Of a stretch of DNA of 64,000 bases, positions 46,342 to 56,301 are shown piece by piece (within the stretch, counting starts at the first letter, position 1; each line of letters begins with the position of its first letter). The position numbers were made by a program, and so were the translations under genes. Where the stretch lies: the NCBI RefSeq assembly GCF_023074185.1, contig NZ_JADPKY010000158.1, positions 170,199-234,198 of the forward strand, written 5' to 3'. Under the pieces are notes generated by a model. That model did no database searches. It saw only the letters and a program-made list of their open reading frames with translations, and was not told the DNA's origin. The DNA comes from Bradyrhizobium sp. 132. GTDB lineage: Bacteria > Pseudomonadota > Alphaproteobacteria > Rhizobiales > Xanthobacteraceae.

Positions 46342-47589
46342 ATGCTCGACAATCCCCGGCACGACGCATCCATCGACGAATCCTCTCTCAGTTACGAAGG
46401 CTGGCGCATCGTCGCGGTCTGTTTCCTGCTCGCGACCTTCGGCTGGGGCCTCGGCTTCTACAGCCAGAGCGTCTATGTCGCCGAGCTCCAGCGCGCGCGC
46501 GGCTGGTCGGCCTCGCTGATCTCATCCGGCACGACGTTCTTCTATCTGTTCGGCGCGCTGCTCGTCGTTTTCGTCGGCGAGGCCGTCAACAAGTACGGGC
46601 CGCGCCTCGGCCTGATCGCGGGCACGCTGGCGATGTCGGTCGCAGCGGTCGCGATCGGCGCGGTGCGCGAGCCGTGGCAGCTTTATCTCGCGAACGCCTT
46701 GCTCGCCTTCGGTTGGGCCGGCACCAGTCTGGCGATGATCACCAACACGATCAGCCTGTGGTTCGACCAGAAGCGCGGCATGGCGATCAGCCTGGCGCTG
46801 AACGGCGCAAGCTTCGGCGGCATCGTCGGCGTGCCGCTGCTGGTGACCTTGATCGGTCATATCGGCTTCGCCAGCGCGATGTTCACCGTCGCCGGCGCCA
46901 TGCTGGCGCTGCTCGTGCCGGTGATCCTGATTGTCGTCGGCCATCCGCCCGATCTCCATGGTCGGCGTGCAGCGACGAAAGCAAAGCCGCAATCGTCGGC
47001 GCAGATCCGCGCCGGGGCGTTGCGCGACGTCGGCTTCCTCACCGTGACCATCGCGTTCGCGCTGGTGCTGTTCGCGCAGGTCGGCTTCATCGTCCACCTG
47101 ATCTCGTTCCTCGATCCCGTGATCGGACGCGAGCGCGCCGCCGTGGCCGTCGCGGTGCTGACGGCGATGGCGGTGATCGGCCGGGTGCTGTTCTCGCTGG
47201 TGATCGACCGCCTCAACCAGCGGCTTGCGTCCGCGCTGTCGTTCCTGAGCCAGGCCGTGGCGCTTCTCGTCGTCATCAATTTGCACAATGATTACGTTCT
47301 GATCGCCGCCTGCGCGTTGTTCGGCTTCTCCGTCGGCAATCTCATCACGCTGCCGTCGCTGATCGTGCAGCAGGAATTCGACTCCGCCTCGTTCGGCGTG
47401 CTGATCAGCCTCAACACCGCGATCAACCAGGTGACCTACGCGTTCGGCCCTGGGATGGTCGGTTTCCTGCGCGACTTTTCGGGCGGCTATGCGCTTCCGT
47501 TCTATCTCTGCATCGCGCTGGAGGTGGTGGCGGCGGCGTTGATCATGGTGCGAGGCAGGTCGCATTCTGCGTCGTCATTGCGAGCGTAG
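46342..47589 (+). CDS. MFS transporter (monocarboxylate/oxalate-type)
   Basis: 415 residues with twelve predicted helices. The start is supported by AAGGA. GWGLGFYSQSVYVAELQRARGWSASLISSG near residue 34 resembles the oxalate:formate and monocarboxylate carrier group. The last few codons (about residues 411-415) and the stop lie inside the left arm of a dispersed palindromic repeat (47573-47659), so the C-terminal tail has been shaped by the repeat. Confidence 0.9.
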   Translation: MLDNPRHDASIDESSLSYEGWRIVAVCFLLATFGWGLGFYSQSVYVAELQRARGWSASLISSGTTFFYLFGALLVVFVGEAVNKYGPRLGLIAGTLAMSVAAVAIGAVREPWQLYLANALLAFGWAGTSLAMITNTISLWFDQKRGMAISLALNGASFGGIVGVPLLVTLIGHIGFASAMFTVAGAMLALLVPVILIVVGHPPDLHGRRAATKAKPQSSAQIRAGALRDVGFLTVTIAFALVLFAQVGFIVHLISFLDPVIGRERAAVAVAVLTAMAVIGRVLFSLVIDRLNQRLASALSFLSQAVALLVVINLHNDYVLIAACALFGFSVGNLITLPSLIVQQEFDSASFGVLISLNTAINQVTYAFGPGMVGFLRDFSGGYALPFYLCIALEVVAAALIMVRGRSHSASSLRA

Positions 47590-47659
47590 CGAAGCAATCC
47601 AGAGTCTTCCGCAGAGGCAGCCTGGATTGCTTCGTCGCAAAGGGCTCCTCGCAATGACG
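47573..47659. repeat. Palindromic repeat family A, copy 3
   Basis: CGTCATTGCGAG at the left and CTCGCAATGACG at the right, with CGAAGCAATCC and GGATTGCTTCG inside. It overlaps the last codons and the stop of the preceding MFS gene and sits in the convergent gap before the VOC-protein gene. Confidence 0.85.
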
Positions 47660-47677
47660 AGAGTGCGAGAGCGTAGT

Positions 47678-48172
47678 TCACGCTTCGCGCTGCTTCAGCA
47701 GCTCTTCCAGGTCCAGCCGCTTCGTGACCATCGCAAGCTTTCCGTCCGGCCCGAACGGCCATTGCTCCCTGGGCCGGTCCCGATACAGCTCCACGCCATT
47801 CTGGTCGGGATCGCGCAAATACAGTGCCTCGCTGACGCCATGGTCGCTGGCGCCGTCCAGCGCAATGCCGGCCGAGAGCACGCGGTGCAGCGCATCCGCC
47901 AGCGCGGGCCGTGTCGGATAGAGGATCGCGGTGTGATAGAGACCGGTCGCATCAGGCGGCGGCGGCGAGCCGCCCTTGCTCTCCCAGGTATTGAGCCCGA
48001 TGTGGTGGTGATAGCCGCCGGCCGAGATGAAGGCCGCGCCGGAGCCCATCCGCTGCATCAGCTCGAAGCCGAGCACGCCGCAATAGAAGCCGAGCGCGCG
48101 ATCGAGATCGGCGACTTTGAGGTGAACGTGGCCGATCCTGGTGCCGGCATGGACGGCTGGGCTTTGCGACAT
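47678..48172 (-). CDS. VOC-family glyoxalase/extradiol dioxygenase-like protein
   Basis: 164 residues from the ATG at 48170-48172 (GGAG upstream). Two beta-alpha-beta-beta-beta modules are visible. The first begins IGHVHLKVADLDRALGFYCGVLGFEL and the second has LYHTAILYPTRPALADALHRVL and DPDQNGVELYRDRP. Metal-ligand positions (His in GHVHLK and YHTAIL, Glu in GVELYRD) are kept. The fold covers glyoxalases and ring-cleavage dioxygenases; substrate unknown. Confidence 0.88.
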   Translation of the reverse strand: MSQSPAVHAGTRIGHVHLKVADLDRALGFYCGVLGFELMQRMGSGAAFISAGGYHHHIGLNTWESKGGSPPPPDATGLYHTAILYPTRPALADALHRVLSAGIALDGASDHGVSEALYLRDPDQNGVELYRDRPREQWPFGPDGKLAMVTKRLDLEELLKQREA

Positions 48173-48262
48173 GTGGCTGCTCCGTTGGTGAATTCCACAT
48201 AAGGCGAGCCTCGGCACACCGCTACGGGGCTATTCCGAAACCCAGCGTTTCCGAATCGGCAA

Positions 48263-48808
48263 TCAAGCCAGCTCCTGGACCTCGCCCTCCGGCAGCTCGA
48301 ACTCAAACGTGTTCAGGGTCATCGACACCATTGTGTAATAGCCGCACAGTCCGATTACCTCGACGACGCCGCGCTCGCCGAGCACCTTCACCGCCTCGTC
48401 ATAGAGGCCCTTCTCGACGCCGTGGCCCTCGTGCAATGACTTCGCGACGTCGTAGATCATCTTGCCCTTGGGATCGTCGAAGACGGGCGTGCGGCGGTCG
48501 CGGATGGCGTCGATGATCTCGGGCTTCATACCGCCCGCAAGCGCCAGGCGCTTGTGCGCATACCACTCGTAATGCGCTGTCCAGTGCCGCGCCGTCACCA
48601 GGATCGCGATCTCCGAAAGTTTCGCGGGGAAGATCGTGTCGTAGCGCAGGACCTCGCCGAGTCGCGTGGCGTGACGGGCCATGTCGGGGCTATTGAGCCA
48701 GGCCATCATCGGTGCCGGCGGCTTGCCGCGTTTGCCGGCAATCGACTCGTCATAGGTCTGCCGCTGGCTCTCGTTCATTTCGCCAGGCGAAAGAAGCTTC
48801 AGGCGCAT
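48263..48808 (-). CDS. Carboxymuconolactone decarboxylase-family protein
   Basis: 181 residues from the ATG at 48806-48808 (AGAGG upstream). The long frame that continues to 49702 lies opposite the acyl-CoA dehydrogenase and is rejected. The helical CMD fold is shown by LSEIAILVTARHWTAHYEWYAH near residue 65 and VIGLCGYYTMVSMTLNTFEFE near the end. The CxxC redox pair of AhpD is absent, so it is not a peroxidase partner. Divergent from the dehydrogenase gene. Confidence 0.88.
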   Translation of the reverse strand: MRLKLLSPGEMNESQRQTYDESIAGKRGKPPAPMMAWLNSPDMARHATRLGEVLRYDTIFPAKLSEIAILVTARHWTAHYEWYAHKRLALAGGMKPEIIDAIRDRRTPVFDDPKGKMIYDVAKSLHEGHGVEKGLYDEAVKVLGERGVVEVIGLCGYYTMVSMTLNTFEFELPEGEVQELA

Positions 48809-48943
48809 TGTTGTTTCCTCTTTGTTTTCAAGCTCGCCGTGGCAGCGACTATAGCCGATGCGGGACGCGGAAGTGGTTGAATTCCACGAGGTGATGGCCC
48901 AGAGTCGCCGACAACAAGTCGTTTTTGATTGATGGAAACGCCC

Positions 48944-50143
<1,200 letters not shown>

Positions 50144-50149
50144 GCGAAG

Positions 50150-50238
50150 TCCTCATCCCGAGGAGCGGCCGTCAGGCCGCGTCTCGAAGGATGGCCTGCA
50201 CGGTTCGAGACGGCGCTGACGCGTCGCCTCACCATGAG
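50150..50238. repeat. Palindromic repeat family B, copy 2
   Basis: GTCCTCATCCCGAGGAGCGGCC, GCGTCTCGAAGGATGGCC, GGTTCGAGACG and CACCATGAGGGTCACC mirror the blocks at 32542-32655. It is placed between the two acyl-CoA dehydrogenase genes and does not interrupt either. Confidence 0.75.
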
Positions 50239-50282
50239 GGTCACCACCGAATCAGCCGAACCGCACTGTGTTGGAGCTCACC

Positions 50283-51422
50283 ATGGCCCTCGTCCTCACC
50301 GAAGAACAATCGATGCTCCGCGACAGCGCGCGCAGGCTGATCAGCGACAAGGCGCCGGTGTCGCATCTGCGCCATCTGCGTGACAGCAAAGACCCCACCG
50401 GCTTCTCCAGGGAGTTTTGGCATTCCTTCGCCGAGATGGGTTTTGCCGGCTTGCTGGTGCTGGAAGAGTTCGGCGGCAGCGGCCTCGGCTATGTCGAGGC
50501 CGGCGTGGTGATGGAGGAGATCGGCCGCACGCTGATGCCGTCGCCCTTCCTCGCCACCAGCGTGGTCGCGGCCTCGGCGCTGAACCGTGGCGGCAATGCC
50601 GCGCAGAAGTCGGAATATTTGCCGAAGATTTCCAATGGCTCGCTGCTCGCGACGCTCGCGGTCGACGAGGGCGCAAAGCATCGTCCGCTTCAGACCAGCC
50701 TTCAGGCCGTGCGTGCCGGTAACGGTTTCAGGCTCTCCGGCGCCAAGGCGCTGGTCGTCGACGGCCATGTCGCCGACCTCCTCATCGTCGCCGCGCGCAC
50801 CGCGGGCGCCGCCGGCGAGCGCGAGGGGCTGACGCTGTTCCTGGTCAACCCCAAGGCCAAGCGCGTTGCGATCGAGCGCACCATCATGGTCGACGCGCAC
50901 AACGCGGCGCGCATCGAGCTTGCCAATGTCGAAGTCGATGCCGACAGCGTGCTCGGCGAAGTCGACCAGGGTGCCGCGCTGCTCGACGGCGTGCTCGATA
51001 TCGGCCGCGGCGCGGTCGCCTCCGAAATGGTGGGCTTGAGCGAAGAGGTGTTCAACCGCACGGTGGAATACCTGAAGAGCCGCAAGCAGTTCGGCAAGCT
51101 GATCGGCGAATTCCAGGCGCTGCAGCACCGCGCCGCCGAGCTCTATGTCGACATCGAGATCACCCGCGCCGCGACGATCAAGGCGCTTCAGGCGCTGGAT
51201 ACGGACGTTGCCAAGGCCGCCTCAGCCGTCGCAGTGGCAAAAGCCCGCGCCGGCACCACCGCCACGCGCGCGGTGCAGGAAGGCGTGCAGATGCACGGCG
51301 GCATGGGCATGACCGACCAGTTCGACATCGGCTTCTTCATGAAGCGCGCGCGTGTGTGCGAGGAATTGTTCGGGGACGCCAATTACCACACCGAGCAGTT
51401 GGCAAGGGCAAGAGGGTATTGA
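50283..51422 (+). CDS. Acyl-CoA dehydrogenase (second of a pair)
   Basis: 379 residues from the ATG at 50283 (GGAG upstream); the in-frame GTG at 50268 is less likely. N-terminal MALVLTEEQSMLRDSARRLI, then FGGSGLGYVEAGVVMEEIGRTL and the C-terminal RKQFGKLIGEFQALQHRAAELY and MHGGMGMTDQFDIGFFMKRA. The beta domain is shorter and less conserved than in its neighbour, as in the non-catalytic-looking partner of paired dehydrogenases. No clear catalytic glutamate can be assigned by eye. Confidence 0.92.
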   Translation: MALVLTEEQSMLRDSARRLISDKAPVSHLRHLRDSKDPTGFSREFWHSFAEMGFAGLLVLEEFGGSGLGYVEAGVVMEEIGRTLMPSPFLATSVVAASALNRGGNAAQKSEYLPKISNGSLLATLAVDEGAKHRPLQTSLQAVRAGNGFRLSGAKALVVDGHVADLLIVAARTAGAAGEREGLTLFLVNPKAKRVAIERTIMVDAHNAARIELANVEVDADSVLGEVDQGAALLDGVLDIGRGAVASEMVGLSEEVFNRTVEYLKSRKQFGKLIGEFQALQHRAAELYVDIEITRAATIKALQALDTDVAKAASAVAVAKARAGTTATRAVQEGVQMHGGMGMTDQFDIGFFMKRARVCEELFGDANYHTEQLARARGY

Positions 51423-51430
51423 ACTCCATC

Positions 51431-51536
51431 TCCTCATGGTGAGGAGCCGTGCTCTTGCGCGGCATCTCGAACCATGAAGGCCCGGCTGGGGCCTGCATCC
51501 TTCGAGACGCGCGTTCCGCGCTCCTCAGGATGAGGG
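51431..51536. repeat. Palindromic repeat family B, copy 3
   Basis: CTCATGGTGAGGAGCCGT, GCATCTCGAACCATGAAGG, CATCCTTCGAGACGCGCG and CTCCTCAGGATGAGGG: the same blocks as copy 1 in the order right half then left half. Immediately downstream of the second dehydrogenase gene. Confidence 0.8.
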
Positions 51537-51562
51537 GGAGAGAGCGCCACCCGTTACGTAGG

Positions 51563-51646
51563 TCGTCATGGCCGGGCTTGTCCCGGCCAGCTACGTTCTT
51601 AATGTGCCTCAAACGTAGATGCCCGGGACAAGCCCGGGCATGACGA
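51563..51646. repeat. Palindromic repeat family C (GTCATGGCCGGGCTTGTCCCGG type)
   Basis: CGTCATGGCCGGGCTTGTCCC at the left and GGGACAAGCCCGGGCATGACG at the right form a near-perfect inverted repeat. Between the dehydrogenase (+) and the binding-protein gene (-), a convergent gap. A further fragment (GCTCCGCTCGCAATGACGG) just after it is half of family A. Confidence 0.8.
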
Positions 51647-51700
51647 ATGAGGATGTGGCGCGAGCCCCGCTCCGCTCGCAATGACGGCGGATAGAGCTCC

Positions 51701-52741
51701 TTATCTCACCGGCGGCGCGTACTGCACGCCACCGGCATTCCACAGCTGGTTCATCCCGCGCGGGATCTTCAGCTTGGACTTCTCGCCGATATTGCGCTCG
51801 TACATCTCGCCGTAATTACCGACGTTGCGGATGATGCGGACGACCCAGTCCTTGGTGAGGCCGAGCTGCTCGCCGTAATTGCCCTCGGTGCCGACCAGTC
51901 GCATCACTTCCGGCTTCTTCGACTTCAGGGCCTCGTCGATGTTTTCCGAGGAGACGCCAAGCTCTTCGGCGTTGATCATCGCGTACAGCGTCCACTTCAC
52001 GATCATCATCCAGTCGTCGTCGCGCTGGCGCACGACGGGGGCGAGCGGCTCCTTGGAGATCATGTCCGGCAGGATCATGTGGTCGCCGGGCTTCGACAGG
52101 TTGATCCGCAGCGCGTAGAGCTGGGAGACGTCGGCGCTCAGCGTGTCGCATTTGCCGGTGTCGTAGGCTTTCACGACGTCGTCCAGTTTGTCGAACTTCA
52201 TCTCTTCGTACTTCATATTGTTCGCACGGAAGTAATCCGCGACGTTGAGCGCCGTGGTGGTCCCCGTCTGGACGCACACCTTGCTGCCGGTCAGGTCCAG
52301 TGCGGTCTCCTTGTTGCGCGCGCGCGGCAGCATGAAGCCTGCGCCGTCATAATAAGCGACCGCCGGGAAATAGAGGTCATATTCGAGTTCGCGCGCCATG
52401 CTCCAGGTCGAGTTGCGCGAGAGGATGTCCACTTTCCGGCTCTGCAATTCCTTGAAGCGCTCGCTGGCATCGAGCGCGACGAATTTCGCCTTGTTCGGAT
52501 CGTTGAAGATCGCGGAGGCCACCGCACGGCAGAAATCGACGTCGAAGCCGGTCCAGTTGCCCTTGTCGTCGGGGATCGAAAACCCCGGCAGGCCCTTGTT
52601 GACGCCGCACAGCACTTCGCCGCGGCGCACGGTGCGCTTCAGCGTGCGGGTGTCGTAGAATTCATAGATGATGGCCAGGACGGCGACCAGCACGGCGACT
52701 GCGAGCCCGATCAGCAGGCCGCCTCGAAAAGTGCGCATCAT
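51701..52741 (-). CDS. General amino acid-type ABC binding protein (AapJ/BztA-like, orphan)
   Basis: 346 residues from the first of two tandem ATG codons. The N-terminus has one long hydrophobic helix (GGLLIGLAVAVLVAVLAIIY) with no obvious cleavage site, so the protein may stay membrane-anchored. The mature part matches Aap-type proteins: LCGVNKGLPGFSIPDDKGNWTG, then FVALDASERFKELQSRKVDIL and ending NGGYGEMYERN-like (NYGEMYERNIG). No permease or ATPase genes flank it. The next gene upstream is an L,D-transpeptidase. Confidence 0.9.
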   Translation of the reverse strand: MMRTFRGGLLIGLAVAVLVAVLAIIYEFYDTRTLKRTVRRGEVLCGVNKGLPGFSIPDDKGNWTGFDVDFCRAVASAIFNDPNKAKFVALDASERFKELQSRKVDILSRNSTWSMARELEYDLYFPAVAYYDGAGFMLPRARNKETALDLTGSKVCVQTGTTTALNVADYFRANNMKYEEMKFDKLDDVVKAYDTGKCDTLSADVSQLYALRINLSKPGDHMILPDMISKEPLAPVVRQRDDDWMMIVKWTLYAMINAEELGVSSENIDEALKSKKPEVMRLVGTEGNYGEQLGLTKDWVVRIIRNVGNYGEMYERNIGEKSKLKIPRGMNQLWNAGGVQYAPPVR

Positions 52742-52791
52742 GTTGCTCTCTCGAAAATATCGGGAAAAGGAATTTGGACGAAGCGGGAAGA

Positions 52792-53385
52792 TCAGAGTTC
52801 GGGCTTCTGCCGGATCACCACCCTGGTGCCGACAGGGACGCGATCGTAGAGATCGGCGACGTCGTGGTTGACGAGCCGGAAGCAGCCCGAGGACACTTTG
52901 GTGCCGATCGTGTCGGGCCGATTGGTGCCGTGGATGCGGTAGACGGTGGTGCCGAGATACATGGCGCGCGCACCGAGCGGATTGCCGGGGCCGCCGGCCA
53001 TGAAGCGCGGCAGATAGGGCTGGCGCTGGATCATCTCCGGCGGTGGCGTCCAGTCCGGCCACTCCTTCTTGTTGGTGATGTTCACTAGCCCCTGCCACTG
53101 AAAACCATCGCGGCCGACGCCGATGCCGTAGCGGATTGCGCGACCGCCGGGCTGCACCAGATAGAGATGCCGTTCGGCGGTCGAGATGATGAGGGTGCCG
53201 GGCGCTTCGGTGGTGCGGAAGTAGACGACCTGCTTCTGCCATTCCGGATCGAGCTGGTAGGCATCGTCGGCGACCAGGCCCGGCTCGTCGCCGCGGTCGG
53301 GCTGCTGGGCGTAGGCATGCGGGATGGCCAGGACCAGGCCGATCGCAGCCACAAACATCCCAGTCAGGCGACGAATATCCGTCAT
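52792..53385 (-). CDS. L,D-transpeptidase (YkuD family)
   Basis: 197 residues: a signal peptide (MFVAAIGLVLAIPHAYA), then a YkuD domain with GTLIISTAERHLYLVQPGGRAIRYGIGVGRDGF and the catalytic block YRIHGTNRPDTIG...SSGCFRLVNHD. Cys 168 is the nucleophile. It cross-links or anchors peptidoglycan in the periplasm. GGGGAGAG precedes the ATG. An isolated gene. Confidence 0.95.
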   Translation of the reverse strand: MTDIRRLTGMFVAAIGLVLAIPHAYAQQPDRGDEPGLVADDAYQLDPEWQKQVVYFRTTEAPGTLIISTAERHLYLVQPGGRAIRYGIGVGRDGFQWQGLVNITNKKEWPDWTPPPEMIQRQPYLPRFMAGGPGNPLGARAMYLGTTVYRIHGTNRPDTIGTKVSSGCFRLVNHDVADLYDRVPVGTRVVIRQKPEL

Positions 53386-53569
53386 TTCAAGCTCTCCCCG
53401 CTGCCACAGCGCAAATCATCAGAAACCATCTGAACCCAGGGGCAGCTTCATGGCAAGTTGATGCTGCGCCCGGCTGGTATGTCACGAGAATGCTTTGGTT
53501 TTTTGGCGGAGCGCGGGCAATGCCACAAACGGGGCATGGCGCGAAAAGCAGTGAGCTGGGCGCGATGTG

Positions 53570-53687
53570 CTCCCTCCCCGCTTGCGGGGGAGGGTCGGGG
53601 AGAGGGTAGCTCCGCAGGAAGACTCCCCCAGAGGAGAGAACCCTCACCCGGCGCTCTGCGCCGACCTCTCCCGCAAGCGGGAGAGGT
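53570..53687. repeat. Repeat family D, copy 2
   Basis: CTCCCTCCCCGCTTGCGGGGGAGGG at the left; CCCTCACCCGGCGC, GCGCCGACCTCTCCCGC and GCGGGAGAGGT at the right. It fills most of the 348-base gap between the L,D-transpeptidase and the duplicated-domain membrane protein. No gene is supported there. Confidence 0.8.
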
Positions 53688-53733
53688 TAGAGCGAGCACG
53701 CGGCCAAATCACGTGAGCCGAAGGGCAACCTTG

Positions 53734-54711
53734 TTACTGGATCTGATTGCTCTCAGCCGCGATCCCGAGGCGCCGGACGATCTCGGCGCCTACGGCCCGG
53801 GCCTCAGGCCGCGAACCGATGCGCGGGCTGCGAAACCGTTGTCCTGAGAGCAACCGGATCACAACGATGCAGTGCTCGTCTTCCGACCGGCCGCGGCGCT
53901 CGACCGTGATCGTCTTCACCTGGCGCCCTTCAATATGGTCGGCGCGCAACGTGCCGTCGCCCCACAGGCGTTCGACGCGGATATCGCCTTGGCGGATGAT
54001 CCAGAAAGCGCCGGTCACGAGATTGGCGTATCTGTGCACGGCGAAAGCGGCAATCGCGCCAACCGGCAGCAGCATCATGTCGACCGGCCCGGGCGACAGG
54101 CCACGCCAGAGCCTGTAGGCGTAGGGAACGGTACATAGCGCGACGACGATCAGTGCGACGATCCTTATGTCCCTCGTGGAAAACGGCTCGAGGGGGTCGC
54201 CGAGACGCATCTCGGGATTGCTGGCATCGAGCGGATTGACGGGGGACTCGACATCGGGAACGTCGAATTGTGCGGCGATCCGCGCCACCGTGTCGTGCAC
54301 GTGGGTGACATCGGCGATCGGCGGGGATGTCAGGCGCTCCCCGGAGGCCAGCGTGAAGGCGAGCCGAAAGCGGGCTTTCGCCCTCTTGCTGCCGGGAACC
54401 TGCAATCCCCTGATGTCGTCTTTGGCGACGACCCGCGTCCGGAGTTTTCCGAACGGGCGCTGCTCTCCGATCAAGATCTCGTCCGCCGTGATGATCCACA
54501 CCACCGCCGGCGCCAGCATGATGACGCCGACGAACGCTGCTCCCACGAGGAGCGCGACCACGGAGATGATCACTTCCAGGGTGTCGTGCGTGAACAGGCC
54601 CGGCGTGAAGCACAGCGCAACGGCGGCCGCAAAGCCGGCCATGACCAGCCGCTGCGCGATCGAGGCGCCTTCACGAAGGCGAATGTCGGTGCTGGTGCTG
54701 GCGTCGTCCAT
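53734..54711 (-). CDS. Membrane protein with two similar PH-like halves, unknown function
   Basis: 325 residues. Two hydrophobic hairpins (about residues 22-75 and 180-225) are each followed by a soluble part. The two soluble parts look alike: WIITADEILIGEQRPFGKL...LASGERLTSPPIAD...VARIAAQF versus WIIRQGDIRVERLWGDGTL...LLSGQRFRSPRIGS...GAEIVRRL. This suggests an internal duplication with bacterial PH-like folds. There is no signal cleavage site. Function unknown. Not clearly in an operon with its neighbours. Confidence 0.75.
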   Translation of the reverse strand: MDDASTSTDIRLREGASIAQRLVMAGFAAAVALCFTPGLFTHDTLEVIISVVALLVGAAFVGVIMLAPAVVWIITADEILIGEQRPFGKLRTRVVAKDDIRGLQVPGSKRAKARFRLAFTLASGERLTSPPIADVTHVHDTVARIAAQFDVPDVESPVNPLDASNPEMRLGDPLEPFSTRDIRIVALIVVALCTVPYAYRLWRGLSPGPVDMMLLPVGAIAAFAVHRYANLVTGAFWIIRQGDIRVERLWGDGTLRADHIEGRQVKTITVERRGRSEDEHCIVVIRLLSGQRFRSPRIGSRPEARAVGAEIVRRLGIAAESNQIQ

Positions 54712-54798
54712 CGCGGGCGGCTGATTGCGTTGCCGCGAAACTCCACGGACGGGTCCGTGGAGTCAAGCAACAAGGGCGGGACCGCCGCAGCCCGGGCA

Positions 54799-55362
54799 TC
54801 AGCTATTGGCGTTCAGCAGCTTTGCCACGGTGCGATCAATCTCGTCGTAGCGGCCTTCGCCCTCGTGCTGGAACACGATCTTGCCGTTCTGGTCGATGAT
54901 GTATTGCGCCGGCCAATATCGGTTGCGGTACGCGTTCCAGGTCTTGGAATCATTGTCCTGCGCCACCGGATAGGTGATGCCGTGGCGCTTCAGTGCGGCC
55001 TGGACGTTGGAGGCCGAGCGCTCGAACGGGAATTCCGGCGTGTGCACGCCGACCACGACGAGGCCCTTGTCCTTGTATTTCGCATAGATTTCGGTGACGT
55101 GCGGCAGCGTGTTGACGCAGTTGACGCAGCCATAGGTCCAGAAGTCCACCAGCACGACCTTGCCGCGGAGATCGGCAATGTTCAGCGGTTTGGAGTTGAA
55201 CCAGTTGTTGATGCCGGCGAAGTCGGGCGCGGCCTCCTGGCTGGCGGCAGCGGTGACGACAGGCACGGCGCGCGCGGCCTCGTCGCAGAAACGCGGGATG
55301 ACGGCGCCGGTCACAGCGATGCCGATCAGTGCGGCGGAGACGGCGAGCAGTTTGAAAGTCAT
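54799..55362 (-). CDS. Periplasmic thioredoxin-like protein (TlpA type)
   Basis: 187 residues from the ATG at 55360-55362 (GGAGGACT upstream). A longer frame runs back through the ccdA gene and is rejected. One N-terminal helix (LLAVSAALIGIAVTGAVI) serves as signal or anchor. The thioredoxin fold has the redox pair C-V-N-C (Cys 79 and 82) in WTYGCVNCVN. It continues with GVHTPEFPFERSASNV and RYWPAQYIIDQNGKI, like the DipZ C-terminal domain. It should pass electrons from CcdA to periplasmic targets. Confidence 0.92.
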   Translation of the reverse strand: MTFKLLAVSAALIGIAVTGAVIPRFCDEAARAVPVVTAAASQEAAPDFAGINNWFNSKPLNIADLRGKVVLVDFWTYGCVNCVNTLPHVTEIYAKYKDKGLVVVGVHTPEFPFERSASNVQAALKRHGITYPVAQDNDSKTWNAYRNRYWPAQYIIDQNGKIVFQHEGEGRYDEIDRTVAKLLNANS

Positions 55363-55394
55363 GGGATGAGTCCTCCGGTTGAGATGCGCGATGA

Positions 55395-56093
55395 TCACAG
55401 GCCGATCTGGCCGGTGGGATAAAAGCCGGTGAGCCACGCCACGATCAGCGTGTCGTATTGGAAATAGGCGGCGAGGGCGAAGCCGATCACCACGACGCCA
55501 AAGCCCTGCTGAAGCCGTGGCGAGATGCGGGCGAGGCTGCGCACCCGCGTGGTCGCGGCCTGCCCGCCATAGGCGATCGCCAGCATCGGAATCGCCGCGC
55601 CGATCGCGTAGGCCACCAGCAACGTGCCGGCCCAGCCAAAATTCTTCGCGGTCGCGACCAGCGTCAGGATCGAGCCGAGCACCGGGCCCGCGCAGGGCGT
55701 CCAGACCAGGCCAAGCGTGGTGCCGAGCAAGAGCCCGCCGAGCGCGCCCTCGCGCTGCGTAGCGTTGGAATTGCCGAGATCGAGCCAGCCATTGAGCCGG
55801 ATCGACAGCCATTCGAACGGCGCCGGCCACAGCATCAACAGACCGAAGCCGAGCAGCAGGATCGATGCCGCCTCGCGCAGCACGTTCGGATCGAAATCGA
55901 ACAGCCGCGTGATTGCGCCGAGCAGCAACGCGGTCGCCGAGAACGAGATGACGAAGCCGAGCACGATCATCGCCGGCCGCAAGTGTCCCGCGCGCCCGAT
56001 CGAGGCGCCGAGCAGGATCGGCAGCATCGGCAGCGTGCAGGGCGCGGCGATGGTGAGGACGCCGGCAAGGAGGGCGAAGGTGAGTTCGAGCAT
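55395..56093 (-). CDS. ccdA: CcdA-like thiol:disulfide membrane transporter
   Basis: 232 residues with six predicted helices. The redox cysteines are in APCTLPMLP (helix 1) and WTPCAGPVLGS (helix 4), as in CcdA/DsbD. It carries electrons across the membrane to the thioredoxin-like protein encoded 32 bases downstream. The pair corresponds to a split DipZ. Roles include cytochrome c maturation; the c-type cytochromes SoxX and SoxA are made in the same genome. Confidence 0.93.
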   Translation of the reverse strand: MLELTFALLAGVLTIAAPCTLPMLPILLGASIGRAGHLRPAMIVLGFVISFSATALLLGAITRLFDFDPNVLREAASILLLGFGLLMLWPAPFEWLSIRLNGWLDLGNSNATQREGALGGLLLGTTLGLVWTPCAGPVLGSILTLVATAKNFGWAGTLLVAYAIGAAIPMLAIAYGGQAATTRVRSLARISPRLQQGFGVVVIGFALAAYFQYDTLIVAWLTGFYPTGQIGL

Positions 56094-56205
56094 GGGGCAC
56101 TCGTGATGGGGGTCACGAGAGGAGTTCGGGCGGGATGGGGCGGACGTTACGCGGCGTCACACGTTCGTGACGGGGAAGCCGTGGCCGCATCGGCGGTGTG
56201 CCCCC

Positions 56206-56226
56206 TCTCCCCGCAAGCGGGAGAGG
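56206..56226. repeat. Short hairpin of repeat family D
   Basis: CTCTCCCCGCAAGCGGGAGAG is an isolated half of the family D element. Located in the 368-base gap between ccdA and the sigma factor gene. Confidence 0.6.
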
Positions 56227-56257
56227 CGGGAGCCCGTGGTTGGCCCCACAGACCCCC

Positions 56258-56301
56258 AAAACACAAAACGACCCGGAGGGGGGCATCCCGTCCGGGTCGT
56301 T
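56258..56301 (-). terminator. Intrinsic terminator of the sigma factor gene
   Basis: On the minus strand the stem AACGACCCGGA (56291-56301) pairs perfectly with TCCGGGTCGTT (56267-56277). It is followed by the T-rich tail TTGTGTTTTG. It is 160 bases after the sigma factor stop. The only strong rho-independent terminator I see in the window. Confidence 0.8.

Noticed and set aside
53570..53687. A CRISPR array suggested by repeated GAGAGG blocks
   Set aside because: There are only two inverted halves, with no regular spacer-repeat pattern and no cas genes.
54799..56100. A single long frame covering both the thioredoxin-like protein and the CcdA region
   Set aside because: The upstream part is in the wrong frame for CcdA, which has its own ATG and motifs. 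It is not a DipZ fusion.
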